Of a stretch of 35,539 nucleotides of DNA, positions 1-10,308 are shown piece by piece. The stretch spans positions 117,156-152,694 of the forward strand of contig CAAAJI010000042.1 of the NCBI GenBank assembly GCA_900642245.1, read 5' to 3'. Each line of letters opens with the position of its first letter. Position 1 is the stretch's first letter. Source of the DNA: Fragilaria radians. Taxonomy: Eukaryota; Bacillariophyta; Fragilariophyceae; Fragilariales; Fragilariaceae. The notes beneath the pieces were generated by a model. The model searched no databases and was not told the DNA's origin. It saw nothing but the letters and a program-made list of their open reading frames with translations. The translations under genes and the position numbers were made by a program.

Positions 1-1
1 C

Positions 2-340
2 AACAACGCAAATACAGAAAATACTGTTGAACAGTCAGAGTTAACGGAGGAAGATGATGAGGATGAGGACGTGGACGACGCTGGACCATCAGCACCTCCC
101 TCACAAATTCTTTTGGTTCGTCAAGTACCTGATCAGGTGACACATTCTACACTACAGAACTTGTTTCAGCCATATTCGGGTTTTCGAGAGGTTCGAACCC
201 CACGTCCTGGATTGGCCTTTATTGACTTTGAGTCCGAGCCACATGCAACCTTGGCCCTTCAAGCGCTTCAGGGATTTCAATTTCAGACAGCCGAGGGAAT
301 CGTTCAAGGTCGCTTGAGATTGGAGTATGGTAAAACATAG
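2..340 (+). CDS. C-terminal RRM of a U1A/U2B''-like snRNP protein, copy A (5' truncated by window)
   Basis: The frame is open from base 2 to the TAG at 338-340 (112 residues). The window begins inside the gene, so the first RRM and the start codon lie to the left. An acidic linker (residues 13-26, Glu/Asp-rich) precedes one RRM at residues 36-112. RNP2-like ILLVRQVP is at 36-43, RNP1-like LAFIDFES at 71-78, and the helix-2 signature ALQALQGF at 85-92. The order of motifs, the PGxxEVR-like loop after helix 1 and the ending close to the stop match the second RRM of U1A/U2B''/SNF proteins, which bind U1 or U2 snRNA in the spliceosome. No intron is seen in this part. A candidate AATAAA signal lies at 508-513. 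The copy at 10309 differs at 4 bases, one of them changing residue 56 (Gln here, Lys there). Family is well supported; U1A versus U2B'' cannot be decided. Confidence 0.85.
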   Translation, partial: NNANTENTVEQSELTEEDDEDEDVDDAGPSAPPSQILLVRQVPDQVTHSTLQNLFQPYSGFREVRTPRPGLAFIDFESEPHATLALQALQGFQFQTAEGIVQGRLRLEYGKT

Positions 341-507
341 AATTTGAGCGATAACATTTCTCAATAATATACTCCTGTATGTGTCTTTTGCTTCATGGCT
401 CTTGCCAAAGTGCTGTTTACAAATGTCAAGTATTAGGAAAATTTGAAAGTCATGTGAAAATATCGATTTAACATCCTTTTATGTGCCTTTCCATAAAGCC
501 AATATTC

Positions 508-513
508 AATAAA
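508..513 (+). terminator. candidate polyadenylation signal of RRM gene, copy A
   Basis: AATAAA lies 168 bp after the RRM stop codon. A counterpart in the homologous position of copy B (10814-10819) is also AATAAA, although the surrounding bases differ. No cDNA evidence is available. Confidence 0.35.
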
Positions 514-824
514 GGGTTCGACCTCATTTATGCATTATGATTTCTAAATCACCCACAATCATCAATTTTACATGGATTCGTGAACAATTATCATGTGTTT
601 TTCTACTATATGGCACCACAACTTACATGATGGCAGGTAGCACAGTTCAGCTTACTAAACTTGTAACATCAAAAGTCTCTAGGACACATTTCGGCATCAG
701 TGAAGCAGCTATATTTTTTCTTAATCAAGGGGATTTTTTCCAGTATAAGTTGAAATCAAGACTTGCCCATGACTGGAGAGATTACGTTTATAACCGGTGA
801 TTCCAATTTGTTGGCAATTTTACA

Positions 825-2960
825 TTAACTCCAACATCCTTTGTAGTAAATGAACTTGATTCCCTTGGCAGCTTCAGATATTGCAACATTCTCCGCCTGA
901 GTCCTTAAGAGAATTACACTTCTCCTTGCCTTGGAGCGCCAGAAAATGGATACATAAAAAAGCACGGAAACAATGAATCTCGTATCACTTATTCTTTTTC
1001 TGGTCCAATTCTCTTCTTCAAATTTTAGTTCAATCTTCAATCTAAATGATTTTGTATCAATCACCAACTTAATAAGACGTACCATTTCAAGTTCAGCTCA
1101 CATCGTCGCGCCATCCATACCTTAAATAGTTCTCTAACTGCATTGCTGACAACTGGTCTTGAGCATTTTCTTAGCTAGAGCAACATTCCAACTCCCACTG
1201 TCTTTGATAGTCAGGATTGACAACATCCGTATCTTTAGCTAATCATTAGATCTTAAATCTTGGAATCCCTGATGACTGAGCAATCAATCAAGTGAGACTG
1301 GAACAAGAAGTTTATCTTTTTTTAATTTTATCCTTCTGTTCATATCGATAACTCTACAACTGAAGTAATATGCCACATTACTAAATTCAATATCCAAATT
1401 AACTTTATGATTCTTTACCTCATGAATAAAGTCAGAAATGATTTCAACCTAGATTCCAAAATAAATGATGTTATCAATCTTCAAAATCAATTTTGCCCAC
1501 AAATATGGATCAGATTAACTCCCAATAATCGCAATAATCTTTAACACCTCGATGAGTGTTTTTATAGCATCTTTTTTGTAGAATTAAAATTTAAACCAAG
1601 CGGAAAATCCATAAACCCCTTCATACAAGTTGCCATTTAGGAAAGTGGTTTCAACATCGATCGCTCAAAGGTGTCGTCATCTTTCCAAACAATTCTTGCA
1701 ACTAACGTAAAACTTACATGGTTAAGCACAGGAGCAAAATTTCCTTTGAAATGAACTTATGGCACTTTACTCTAACCAAATGCAACGAGACTTACACGAA
1801 AAATCAGATTTACTTGATCAAAAAATCTAGTTTCTTTTTATGTTTCTTCGTTGAGGTATAGGTTTAGAATCAGTTACTTCCCAAATTTCTTCTTCTTCTT
1901 CTCGTTGAATTTCTTGTTTATAGCTTCTCTCCACTTACTTTGTTGGACCATATCATTACAATTCTTACCTTCTTCAATGTCATAGGCTCGTTAATTCTAT
2001 TCGACGACAATAGATTGATCTCCCTTCCTTCTTTGTAGCCTTGAATAGCCTTTCTTGTCAAAGTATCTAACCAACTGTAAATTTGTGTCAACTGGCAATG
2101 AGATCTTGAATAGCCTTGTTTTGGTCCTTATCAGAAGATATTTCGTTGTTTAAGATGTCCTTACAATTTAAAAGTTAACTTTTTATCGACATTGTCCGTA
2201 TTGATATCACCTATACAGCGTTTGTTGGAAAACCAATATTTATAAATCTTGTTTATCCATGCAAAGTCTCTTGAGTTAAATAATGCCGCAAATCTTAAGG
2301 TTTAGCGTACAAAACATAGATCTTGAAAGAATATCAGGGTAGCCAATTAATATACACATAGTTCAATGATTCTTATATTTACCTTGAATGATTTCCTTTG
2401 TTGTGACAAAATAGCTCCTTGGGTCATGCATTTCCCGCTTTTGTGGCAGGGATGTTTGATAGAAAGATTATATTCATTGCGCATTCTCTTAAAGCTCCAT
2501 TTCGATTGTGATTCTATATTGTGTGTACCAATTCCTTTTCAAATGTCCTGACCCATTGCAATAAGCGCAATAGGCCACATCATTGCTTATCCGTTGTTTT
2601 ATGCCATTTTGAAGTACAATTTTACAATCTCGTGCCTTGGATGACTCAACAATTTCAACACTTTCCTTTTAATTCAACTACATACAAAGCTATGTCGTCT
2701 TCAACTGCATTTTGATTCTCATAACGTAACTTCATGCTCAATCTTTCAAAATCAAGACTTAATCATCTCTAATCTCATCAATTGTAGATTTGACTTATCA
2801 CAAATTTGGTTTCTCCATTGAAGCCAATTGAAGTTCGTAGTCTGATATTGTATGAATCATTAGCTGGTTATCAGAAATGCTTAATCCAATCTCTTCAAGT
2901 TTCATGCATATCGTAAAGCACAGTTATCTAGATATCTGGGTCGTGATTCTTCATTAAAGC
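825..2960 (-). mobile_element. decayed Ty1/copia retrotransposon on the minus strand (gag to RNase H), copy A
   Basis: Read on the minus strand, recognisable pieces occur in copia order from high to low coordinates. A gag-like helical part lies at about 2960-2590, followed by a CCHC knuckle at 2528-2569 (CX2CX4HX4, last Cys now Trp). The start of reverse transcriptase with KWREAIN is at about 1919-1936. The RT segment with IDVETTFLNGN is at 1596-1664. RNase H is at 825-1085, with WRSKARRSV and ENVAISEAAKGIKF matching the conserved WRSKKQ..TEAEYVAISEA..EIKF block. Stops and frameshifts separate the pieces. The knuckle-to-RT distance is only about 600 bp, so most of protease and integrase is deleted. 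No LTRs were identified. In copy B only the RNase H end remains (11180-11258), cut off by another insertion. Confidence 0.75.
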
Positions 2961-3154
2961 ATATTGATAGAAATTGTTTTCCCACGTTATCATCAGATTT
3001 TCAGTGTTTATCATGTGATGTTGTAATCATAAATTGTCAGTGATATATCTTTTTACGCGGTCTTTATCACAATAAGGGTCTTTTAAATTCGGTAGGATAA
3101 TACGCTTATTATATCTTCGCTTTTTATGCTTGCTTTACTCTCACAAGAAGATAA

Positions 3155-3433
3155 GGTTTTGTAAGACCTTCTCTTTTATTTCTCCAATACCATGGATTTT
3201 TCACCAATCCCACCTTTCCAGGCATCCCTCCTATTCCGGTTCACCCCACAGTTGCGTTCGCTCACTTACTGGAACATATCATCGGTTCGGACACTCGACC
3301 AAAGAGGAACAGAGTCATTGTACATGGCGGTGTAGCTACCGTGGACAACCAACTGCACATTGACATGGATAGTTTGCTTGAATGCCTATCCAATGCAAGG
3401 TCAGTGATAGCAAAAATCTTAGAAAACACTTAA
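3155..3433 (+). other. unrecognised coding-like frame, no start codon
   Basis: A 92-codon frame is open from the stop at 3152-3154 to the TAA at 3431-3433. It has no Met near its beginning; the only Met is deep inside, so it would have to be a terminal exon or a fragment. Its composition is protein-like: a proline-rich start (residues around FPGIPPIPVHP), then VAFAHLLEHIIGS and RVIVHGGVATVDNQLHIDMD. No family is recognised. It lies just before a copia gag remnant and is not present at the corresponding place in copy B. It could be part of a mobile element or a captured exon. Confidence 0.25.
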
Positions 3434-3487
3434 CATGTGGGCAGAAGAACAGTTTCATATCAACCAACAGAAACACATTAAAGAATT

Positions 3488-5170
3488 TACTGAAGGAACG
3501 TTTTGCGAGAAAAACGAAGGTAGCAAAGGCAGTTATCAGGGCAAAGATTGGTGTTTCAGATAGTGGATCAGCTGGCAAGGAAAAATTGCATACTTTTAAT
3601 GGAAACATTGCGAATTTGTTAAACTTCAAGTGTGAATTGACAGCATACCTAAGCCAAATCCAAACAAAAATGGAATTCCAATCTCTTATGTTATTGTTAT
3701 ACAGAAGATGAATCAGAATATTGCAATCACAATGGGGAAACAAAAAATAAGAGTTATGATGCACCATGACAAGGGCGTGTCTACAATGACAGCACATTCA
3801 ACGTGTTACAAATTTTACAATTGTGAACTACTAATGTTACAGATCAAACATATTTGGATCAAAGCAATGATGTTCAAGATGCTTGGCGTAGCTTATTGAC
3901 TGCTTACGAGGGACATGACGCTACAAATGCCAATATCCAAAGAGCACATGCAATTATCTTGAAGTTAGCGTGGACCAAAAATACACCAGAATACACTTTT
4001 GATGATAAATGTAATAAACATGTGAAGCATAACAATGAACTCAATCAATACAATGCTAAAGTTGATGGTCAATCTCAAGTGCAGTTTTTCCTGAAGCTGG
4101 CAAACATAATCCAACAATATCAGCAATTAATTGTTCATTGCACAGTAACCATCGACAAAAGGGGACTTACTACAAGCAATTATTGCTTCTAAGGACTCGT
4201 TACAATGCAATCAGAACAGCAATAAGTATAACAAAGACACTCATCAGATTGGGGTTATATACTGTGGAGGTTTGAGATGCTGTGATAGACATGGTGGATG
4301 TACTGAACGTGGCAGACGTGGTAGATATGGAGGATATGGAGGACGTGGAGGACATGCAGGACGTGGAAAATGGGGACATCCACAGAATCAAAACAACAAA
4401 AATAAGAAAGAAGTTCAGACAAAGGGTATCTCTATTCCAGATGAAGTCTTTCAAGCAGTACCTCAAAGTTCCATGCCATGCGATGCAAGGGCCAAGACCA
4501 AAAATGGAAATATTCATGCATCAAGAAAGAATAGTAACAACATCCATATACAAACTAACAGAGCGGAGGTTCTAGATGACAATTAGAGAAGGATAATTCA
4601 AAAAATACATATGATGAAAGAGGAGCATCAAGTAAATTTGGTGCTACTGGATGGAATAATAGAAAGGAGCAATCATTTCAAATAACATGATTTACTGCTC
4701 AATTAAAATCACAGGCATACAAACAATCTGACTATAATCTAGGTGTAAGTACTGAAATTGATACGCGTGCAGATAGTATATGTACATGCTCAACTTTCAT
4801 CTTATTTGAAGCAACAGGCAACGTAGTAGATGTATCTGGATTACATAACTCATATGAGGCAATTATGAATATACCTATTGGAACATGTATTACAGCAATT
4901 GATCTAGAAGATGAAACAATAATTGCATCATATCCCCAACTCCTTTACTTTGGATATAATACGAAGATATCCCTCATAGCATCACCACAGCTATGAGATT
5001 TTGGCATAACAGTTGACTACTATCTATATCCTGATCCAACACATCTGCATTTCAATCACAATGGTGGACAACCCAACGGTAGGATGACCAAATCAATGAT
5101 GTTGATGGATGACCTAGTTGATCCAGCATTGTTTACCTTTGACTATACCTATGTTAGTTTATGGCTGTAA
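3488..5170 (+). mobile_element. decayed diatom-type copia element: gag, RGG box and protease, copy A
   Basis: The gag core (3854-4192) contains AWRSLLTAYEGHD, then the YTFDDKCNKHVKHNNEL segment typical of copia gag in diatoms. A Gly/Arg-rich stretch at about 4290-4385 (RGRRGRYGGYGGRGG) takes the place of a zinc knuckle. The protease frame runs from 4691 through one in-frame stop (4994-4996) to the TAA at 5168-5170. It contains EIDTRADS, the active-site form used by this group instead of the usual D(S/T)G, then FILFEATG, SYEAIMNIPIGTC and an LLYFG segment. Frameshifts break gag. The gag part aligns with 12180-13235 of copy B, so the insertion predates the split of the copies. The protease part is absent from copy B. 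Integrase, RT and LTRs are not found here. Confidence 0.8.
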
Positions 5171-5746
5171 CCAGTAGAAACATTCACTATCGAATATTGA
5201 TATCAAAACATTTTCATCTCCCACCCGCTATAAAATATCCAGCTCATCGCCGACTAACTCTAGCACCCAATTTCACCACATCATCTTCATACATGAACTT
5301 TACCAGTTAACAATATCAAAAGTCATTGATAAGCTGGTCAAAATATAGATCCAATCGAATGCCGTACAGCTAATTTGCGCTAAGACATATAATTCCTAAA
5401 CATTCTAGTGGGTACGGAAAGGCCGTTGCTACTTCTGGGCCATTTGTACTTTCTTCAATGGTCAATACAGTCAATTTTTCGTCGAATTGAAGAGGCCACA
5501 TGAGCATTTGGTAACTTCATTCCATCCAGCTTCATTCGTTTTTTTACTACGAAATAAATAAATTGTTGAAGATCAGCCTTTCATTCAATTGCTTTTTAAT
5601 TTTGCGATAAGTATGGTCATTTTTGCATTGATAACCAACGCTTATACTGTGCTAGAATACACATGCTATTTCCCTTTGATTCGTTTTTAAAATTACCAGA
5701 AAAGTTGTTTAATGCCTGTGCTTAACTGGTGGGAGCTGCCGAATCA
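5171..5746. other. non-coding stretch shared with copy B, with a conserved TATA-like site
   Basis: No gene is seen. The stretch aligns with about 15450-15860 at roughly 87 percent identity where I compared it by hand. A TATAAA is present in both copies (near 5231 here, near 15480 there), followed by similar CA-rich sequence. Copy A has an extra segment of roughly 120 bp, ending near 5500, that copy B lacks. The TATA-like site may be the remains of an LTR promoter; no transcript is evident. Confidence 0.4.
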
Positions 5747-5967
5747 ACAAATCATTCTTCTCCCTGTTGGCGAAGCCTTTCAATCAGTGCATTCCCTTGG
5801 CTTTCTTCAGCCATGATATCTACTGCTCTACGTTGTTTCAACACACTTGCGGTATCTTTAAAATATGCATTCGATTTATCATTGTCGTTCTGCGACGTTC
5901 GTTCCTCAGTTTTGGTGCATGTGCCTAGTGGTCCACGCTTCACACAGATCTTTACAAGTGTAAATCA
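5747..5967 (-). pseudogene. 221-bp segment only in copy A carrying a coding-like C-terminus on the minus strand
   Basis: Copies A and B align cleanly on both sides, but A has 221 extra bases here, bounded by AATCA on both sides (5742-5746 and 5963-5967). B has a single AATCA. On the minus strand a frame of about 68 codons ends with TGA at 5752-5754. It reads CVKRGPLGTCTKTEERT, then QNDNDKSNAYFKD, then GNALIERLRQQGEE before the stop. That has the look of a real conserved C-terminus, and it has no stop codon inside, but there is no ATG and no promoter. I read it as a captured or retroposed 3' exon, or else an ancestral exon deleted from B between the short repeats. The family is not named with confidence. 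Confidence 0.45.
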
Positions 5968-6565
5968 AAATTAAATCCAGTTACACTGCATATATAAACT
6001 TGCATTTAATCCCTACAAAATATATAATGTCATCAACAGTGATATTGGAATTTATCGCAAGCGTTTCAAATATTCAATATGCTTTGCTACTAAAAGATTT
6101 GTCTAAGCATCAAAGGATAAAAACGAAAAAGATGTTTATCTGCTATGTGGGAAAAAACTACTCGTCTGATAATCCATATCATTTTTTTGAATTTCTTTCA
6201 TTCTTGATCAAAGATCGCTAATAGCCAAGCTTAATTTGGATGAAGTTTTACCTCCTAACTTGAAGTGCCATTGAATTTTGAATTCTGTGAATAAAAATAT
6301 TGGGCGTGCAAGCCTTTAATCGTCGTTTTTACTTTCGGTCATTACACCTTTAATGCAACAGTTTTTGTTTTCGGACGTTCGCGTTTTATATTCCGAAATA
6401 TGGGTACGTGGTGATAATTATAACGTATTAAAGCATTATTCATCCTTAAAATTCCCTTCGTTCATTTGTAATGGGTTCAGATGCATTTTAGAACAATACG
6501 ACGTGGCAAAGAAACTTCTTCAATGACTTTATTTCACTCTCAAACGGAGGTTCAAAAAGTCGGAA
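5968..6565 (+). promoter_or_regulatory. upstream region of the small duplicated gene, with a conserved inverted repeat
   Basis: The region is alignable with 15880-16779 but only about 88 percent identical, with indels. Within it, 6358-6415 is clearly better conserved. It holds a perfect 7-bp inverted repeat, TTTCGGA (6369-6375) and TCCGAAA (6392-6398), with a 16-nt spacer. The same arms and the same spacer length occur at 16571-16577 and 16594-16600. It lies about 170 bp upstream of the start codon in each copy, so it may be a promoter element or lie in the 5' leader. Confidence 0.35.
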
Positions 6566-7162
6566 ATGGGCAGTGCCGATAGAAACTACAAATCCAAACT
6601 CGTGGATTACACCAGATTTAGAAGAGATGATATGCCCTCGCGTATACACAGAGTAGAAATAGGTGATGCGCCTTCTCTGAAATGTAAAGTCGAAAGAGAT
6701 GCAGCATATAGCAAAATTGTAAAACCACGATTGTTGAATCCTGCCCAAATTGTTTCCCCTGATGCCAAACGAACCGGGATAAAGCAGACGAATAGCTCAA
6801 ATTCTCTTATATCCGATGATGCTACCATTGAAATACTTATCAAGAGAGTGTCATCTAATAAACTTTCATACCCGAGAAGTGCAGCGTTTTCTCGAGATGA
6901 CTTGCTACTAGCATTTGAGAAGCAAGCAATGTCGCGCAAAAATACTACCAAAGAAGGAAAGGCAGATAGCGGCATCAATTGGCGTAAAACTGGTTTTGAG
7001 CCTTACGCGATGCAGAGGGTAGGAAAGCGCTTTAGCCACATCGAAAGAATGCTTAATAGGCCGGACAATGTTTTACGTTGTGATCCTAGGTTTCCTTCAC
7101 GCTCAATCAGAAGGATTGCCTCTGAGCCAACATTTCTTACCTTAGTTAATTGCGAAGAATAA
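6566..7162 (+). CDS. small basic protein of unknown function, copy A (198 aa)
   Basis: ATG at 6566-6568, stop at 7160-7162. The start is supported by copy B, where the same MGSADRNY follows an ATG at 16780. The protein is rich in Lys/Arg and Ser, with no signal peptide or membrane segment visible. I do not recognise a family. One motif stands out: residues 108-114 read FSRDDLL, followed by LAFEKQ. This resembles the YX4L(hydrophobic) eIF4E-binding motif of eIF4G and 4E-binding proteins (compare YSRDFLL-type sites), with Phe in place of Tyr. Against copy B there are 21 amino-acid replacements, one in-frame codon indel (Lys39 here, absent there) and only about three purely synonymous changes. 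Preservation of the frame while the flanks carry many indels argues that the gene is, or recently was, translated. Confidence 0.6.
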   Translation: MGSADRNYKSKLVDYTRFRRDDMPSRIHRVEIGDAPSLKCKVERDAAYSKIVKPRLLNPAQIVSPDAKRTGIKQTNSSNSLISDDATIEILIKRVSSNKLSYPRSAAFSRDDLLLAFEKQAMSRKNTTKEGKADSGINWRKTGFEPYAMQRVGKRFSHIERMLNRPDNVLRCDPRFPSRSIRRIASEPTFLTLVNCEE

Positions 7163-8149
7163 ATTTTAAGTATGGCAATTAAGCATTGGTTATGACATGT
7201 TTATCCTTTGTACAGCTAAACATATCGAAGCAATAGATTTTGAAAAACTATGACAATGTCAAGATCAGGTGATGACGGAAATAATTGATGAATTAATCTG
7301 TCAAAGAAAAGTCTTAAATGAAGCAAAGTATGTCGGGTGAGCTCTATGAGCCAAGATCAGAAGTGGCATAACAGCCGTTTTGTTTAATCCTACTACAAAC
7401 ACTTTCTTCGAGTTGCGTCCATTGTTTTATGGCTATGAATTCTTCCTGATACCCTCCCCTTTTAAAATTCCATCCCTGGTCTGCCAAAGGCCGATTCTCT
7501 CAAGTGTTTGGTGACAGTTTTCTTCAAAAAGAATCCAATTGATCTTTATCAATCCTCTCTCTTTTATTTGAAGCAAATAAGTAAATTTCACTTTTATCTT
7601 TCCAAAAGCATCAACATACTATGTTTCGGAGATCAATCTTTTTTTATCTAGCTCTCTACAACCACCGAACATTTTGTTTAGATGTTTAACTTCAATGCAA
7701 TAAGGTTTACTGCCATTCCTTGATTCCTTTAGTGAGGCTGCAACTTAATTCATAAAATAGACTATATTGCCTTCAGAATAAAAAAAACGTTGTATTCAAT
7801 CTTTTATTGTACATGACGGAAACGCAGTCATTCATCCCCTTGACTGTAACTCCTTCATGCTGATACGAAACAAAGCAATTTCATCTGCTTCATTCTCTGA
7901 AGAAATCTTCAAGCTTGTTCCCATTTCGTTGTTGTTCGCTACACGTCAATTTAACCACTTTGTCTACCTTTACGGTGTTAACCTTTCCAACGATTAGCAC
8001 CAATACAAATATTTTTGAAGGAATCTCCTGAAAGAATTACTTTCAAGTCAATGTCAGCTGTAGCACTTGGTAAATTCCGTGCATTAACCATCATTCTTTT
8101 AGATGCCCTTCTGTCTCTTTAACAACTTTAATCAGTATGCCATTTAATT
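7163..8149. other. non-coding or fully decayed stretch shared with copy B
   Basis: Aligns with about 17374-18310 at roughly 90 percent identity; copy B has a short extra segment right after the stop codon of the small gene. No gene is recognised. Because gag-like sequence lies just to the right on the minus strand, this may be the decayed downstream part (protease/integrase side) of the same element, but I could not identify those domains. Confidence 0.35.
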
Positions 8150-8640
8150 CTAAGGTTTCCTACTTTCAATTCCTAGCGTTCCGCCTAGCTGTCCACAATT
8201 GCCTCACCTCATTTTGAATTGACTTACAATTCAAGTCTTTTCCTCTGTCAAATCAGTTTTCATTTCTTAATCCAATTTGGCCGATATCATCCTGAGTATC
8301 AAACTTAACTCTCCTCCCAATGTATCGATACGCAATTTTTCCATTACAGTCATCTCTGGAACTCGTAATGATTCGTAAATAATTCAACTGAACAGAAACG
8401 GAGCATATGTCATTTTTAAGCCCATAACTTCCAACTTAATTTGTATTTCCGCCAATTCATGAATCCCATTCTATTGATCTTCCTCCTTTCACAACCTTCT
8501 TTACTGGAACATTCTTCCACTCTTTAACCATGAAGGATCGGACACCGAATCAAACATCTCTTGAGGTTCTTTCAAGCAAATTCAGAATTTTTATTGGAAC
8601 TTGAAATACCATAGCAACACTAGCAAATGAGATGTCTTTT
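8150..8640 (-). mobile_element. possible minus-strand copia gag remnant (UBN2-like), copy A
   Basis: On the minus strand, frames broken by stops resemble gag: a segment like AEIQTKLEVMGLKMT, then a 'FESL'-like turn and a stretch like YNGRRVKFDTQ. These fit the helical gag pattern in which a MAEIQ/LxxMG helix is followed by SLP and YN..KxKW(T/S). The homologous place in copy B (18439-18660) keeps a 73-codon open frame. The match is from memory of the family pattern and is weak. Confidence 0.35.
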
Positions 8641-8757
8641 GATTGAGAGTTGCACATACATTCTTAAACAGGACATACAATATATGGGATAGTCAATGTG
8701 ATGCATCAAAATGTTTTCAACGGTGAATAATTTGTTTCTGAAACTATGCATATTTAC

Positions 8758-9649
8758 TTATGTGATAAATGATTCACTAGTTAAACTTAGTGAAAATTTA
8801 ATATTGTTTATAAATGGACAGTATATCATTATAGAATCCAGCACCGTATCCAACCCGGGACGGCTACAATAATGATCAATATAAAGATCTAATTAAAGAG
8901 TTGGTTCTCTAATAACAGAAAGTCTAAGATCTAAACTATCTTAACCATATTGACCACCACTTGTCCTTTTGAACAAGTTGAAGAGACTTGTCTAAACAGT
9001 TGGGAAGAAGCTTTAGAACAAGATCTAATTCTTCAAGAGAGTTCACGAACATCTCTTGAGAAGGGGCATGAAGTTCTCCCTGAGAGAAGTTCTAAGACTA
9101 CACAAGGCTAAAGAATATAAGTAATCTAACTTGGATTATAATTTTTCATTGTGATATTTCTATATGTCACCGTAGCGCACTGTGATCACACTTCGTTACG
9201 AGTAACAGAAGATCAATGATGGCGGTTATTGATCCTATTCAATACTATTACGACATGTTAGCATAAAGTTTAAAGAAGATAAGACATTCTATTACTTAGG
9301 CCTTGAATATCCCATTGAATTGTGTTCAACTTTTATATTCTCAATAAGAATACGATCATGGCATAAGAAGCCAACAGGAGTTCTTGTTGCCATGAGCATC
9401 AAACTGCACATGTTCATCAAGGCGCTACCATATTTAGTCACTAGTTTGATCTATTGTTTAATCAACCTTTGTTTACTATTAAATTAGAATTTGTTTCATA
9501 TAATTTTCTACGCTAATGATTGGGAATAGGAAAATAGTACTTCATGAAGGGCCAAAACTTGCCTTGAAATAACTTAAGAAGCATTGAAATGCACACAAGA
9601 AAAGAAATTAGGGGCTGCCATATCATAGTGTGTAGATGAAATGATGACA
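8758..9649. other. copy A-specific stretch without recognisable genes, containing an LTR-like repeat
   Basis: Alignment with copy B ends near 8758 (near 18960 in B) and resumes at 9650 (20556 in B). Apart from the repeat at 8961-9131 I see no coding sequence. The two copies have different content here (892 bp versus about 1,596 bp). Confidence 0.4.
8961..9131 (+). repeat. interspersed LTR-like repeat, member 1
   Basis: Begins TGTCC and contains AACAGTTGGGAAGAAGCTT, AACAAGATCTAATTCTTCAA and two CTTGAGA/GAGAAGTTCT segments. Closely related sequence lies at 20263-20392 (plus) and, as its reverse complement, at 35376-35539. Three copies in both orientations point to a dispersed repeat, probably a solo or truncated LTR. 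The boundaries are approximate and no target-site duplication was established. Confidence 0.6.
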
Positions 9650-10287
9650 AGTCAAAAACAACTGTAATGTTTGTCAATAGAAATGTAACATTGTGAAGAA
9701 AACTATCCGTTATCAATTTGAATTGGAGCCTAATATGATTGGAAAGAAAAGCATGAATGACAATCACAATCTACATTAGATCATACCCAAGTACTGCTTG
9801 CTCTCTTTACTGCAAAATTTCTAGGACTACAAGTAAGCTTGTAGATCATGAGACATTCAAATGATGCTTTGGAAAGGAATTGAAACAAAACTCTGGGCGC
9901 CCTTTGTCTTATGAACATCGTGTAACTGGAATGCATGACTCAGAAAAGCAAATAAAGAATTTGGAGATTTGCTATGAATAAAGGATATATCAGGATCAAC
10001 TATCCATTGGAACAGGTTCATAACGGTTTTATAAATCTCTTTGCTATCAAATTAGATCCAGGGGTTAGGGGTTAGGTACTTGAAGTAATTTGAATCCTGA
10101 AAAGAAGGATCATAAATGTGAAAATTTAATTGTGAAAATTGTTGTGGATGGACCACTTCACTTTTTACTGGAATAATTTGGAATGATTTTACATTTTCAA
10201 ATACGTGTAATTCCTCTAGAAATTTAGTGATGATCTCAATTCTGGTTGAATCGCTATAACATTCAATTCATGACTTTTTTCTTCCCC
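9650..10287. repeat. right-edge block of copy A, nearly identical to 20556-21194
   Basis: 638 bp against 639 bp in copy B. By hand I count about nine substitutions and one 1-bp indel, so roughly 98.5 percent identity. There is no coding signal on either strand. In copy B this sequence continues into the 3' end of the RABL6-like gene; in copy A it is cut by the scaffold gap. Its identity is far higher than that of the non-coding interior of the duplicated locus. Confidence 0.85.
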
Positions 10288-10307
10288 NNNNNNNNNNNNN
10301 NNNNNNN
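10288..10307. other. assembly gap of 20 N
   Basis: Exactly 20 N. To the left the sequence corresponds to the last 0.64 kb before the RABL6-like gene. To the right it restarts at the same base of the RRM gene at which this window starts. Both flanks are therefore parts of the duplicated locus. The following AACAAC at the contig edge suggests that a CAA/AAC-type microsatellite in the RRM gene broke the assembly. Confidence 0.95.
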
Positions 10308-10308
10308 T

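Noticed and set aside
537..800. 87-codon plus frame after the RRM gene, copy A
   Set aside because: The homologous stretch in copy B does not keep the frame, and it lies next to a minus-strand copia remnant. Probably chance.
4200..4517. Ser/Thr-rich minus frame of 105 codons, and a second plus frame at 4282-4575
   Set aside because: Both are shadows of the Gly/Arg-rich part of gag on the plus strand.
6607..6978. Antisense frame of 123 codons opposite the small gene, also open in copy B (16821-17189)
   Set aside because: Its third codon positions fall on the third positions of the sense gene, the arrangement in which antisense frames stay open by chance. It is kept in both copies because the sense sequence is kept. 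No independent support.
10060..10078. Telomere-like GGGGTTAGGGGTTAGG (also at 20965-20983)
   Set aside because: Only two units, inside a conserved block far from any sequence end. Not evidence of a telomere or an interstitial array.
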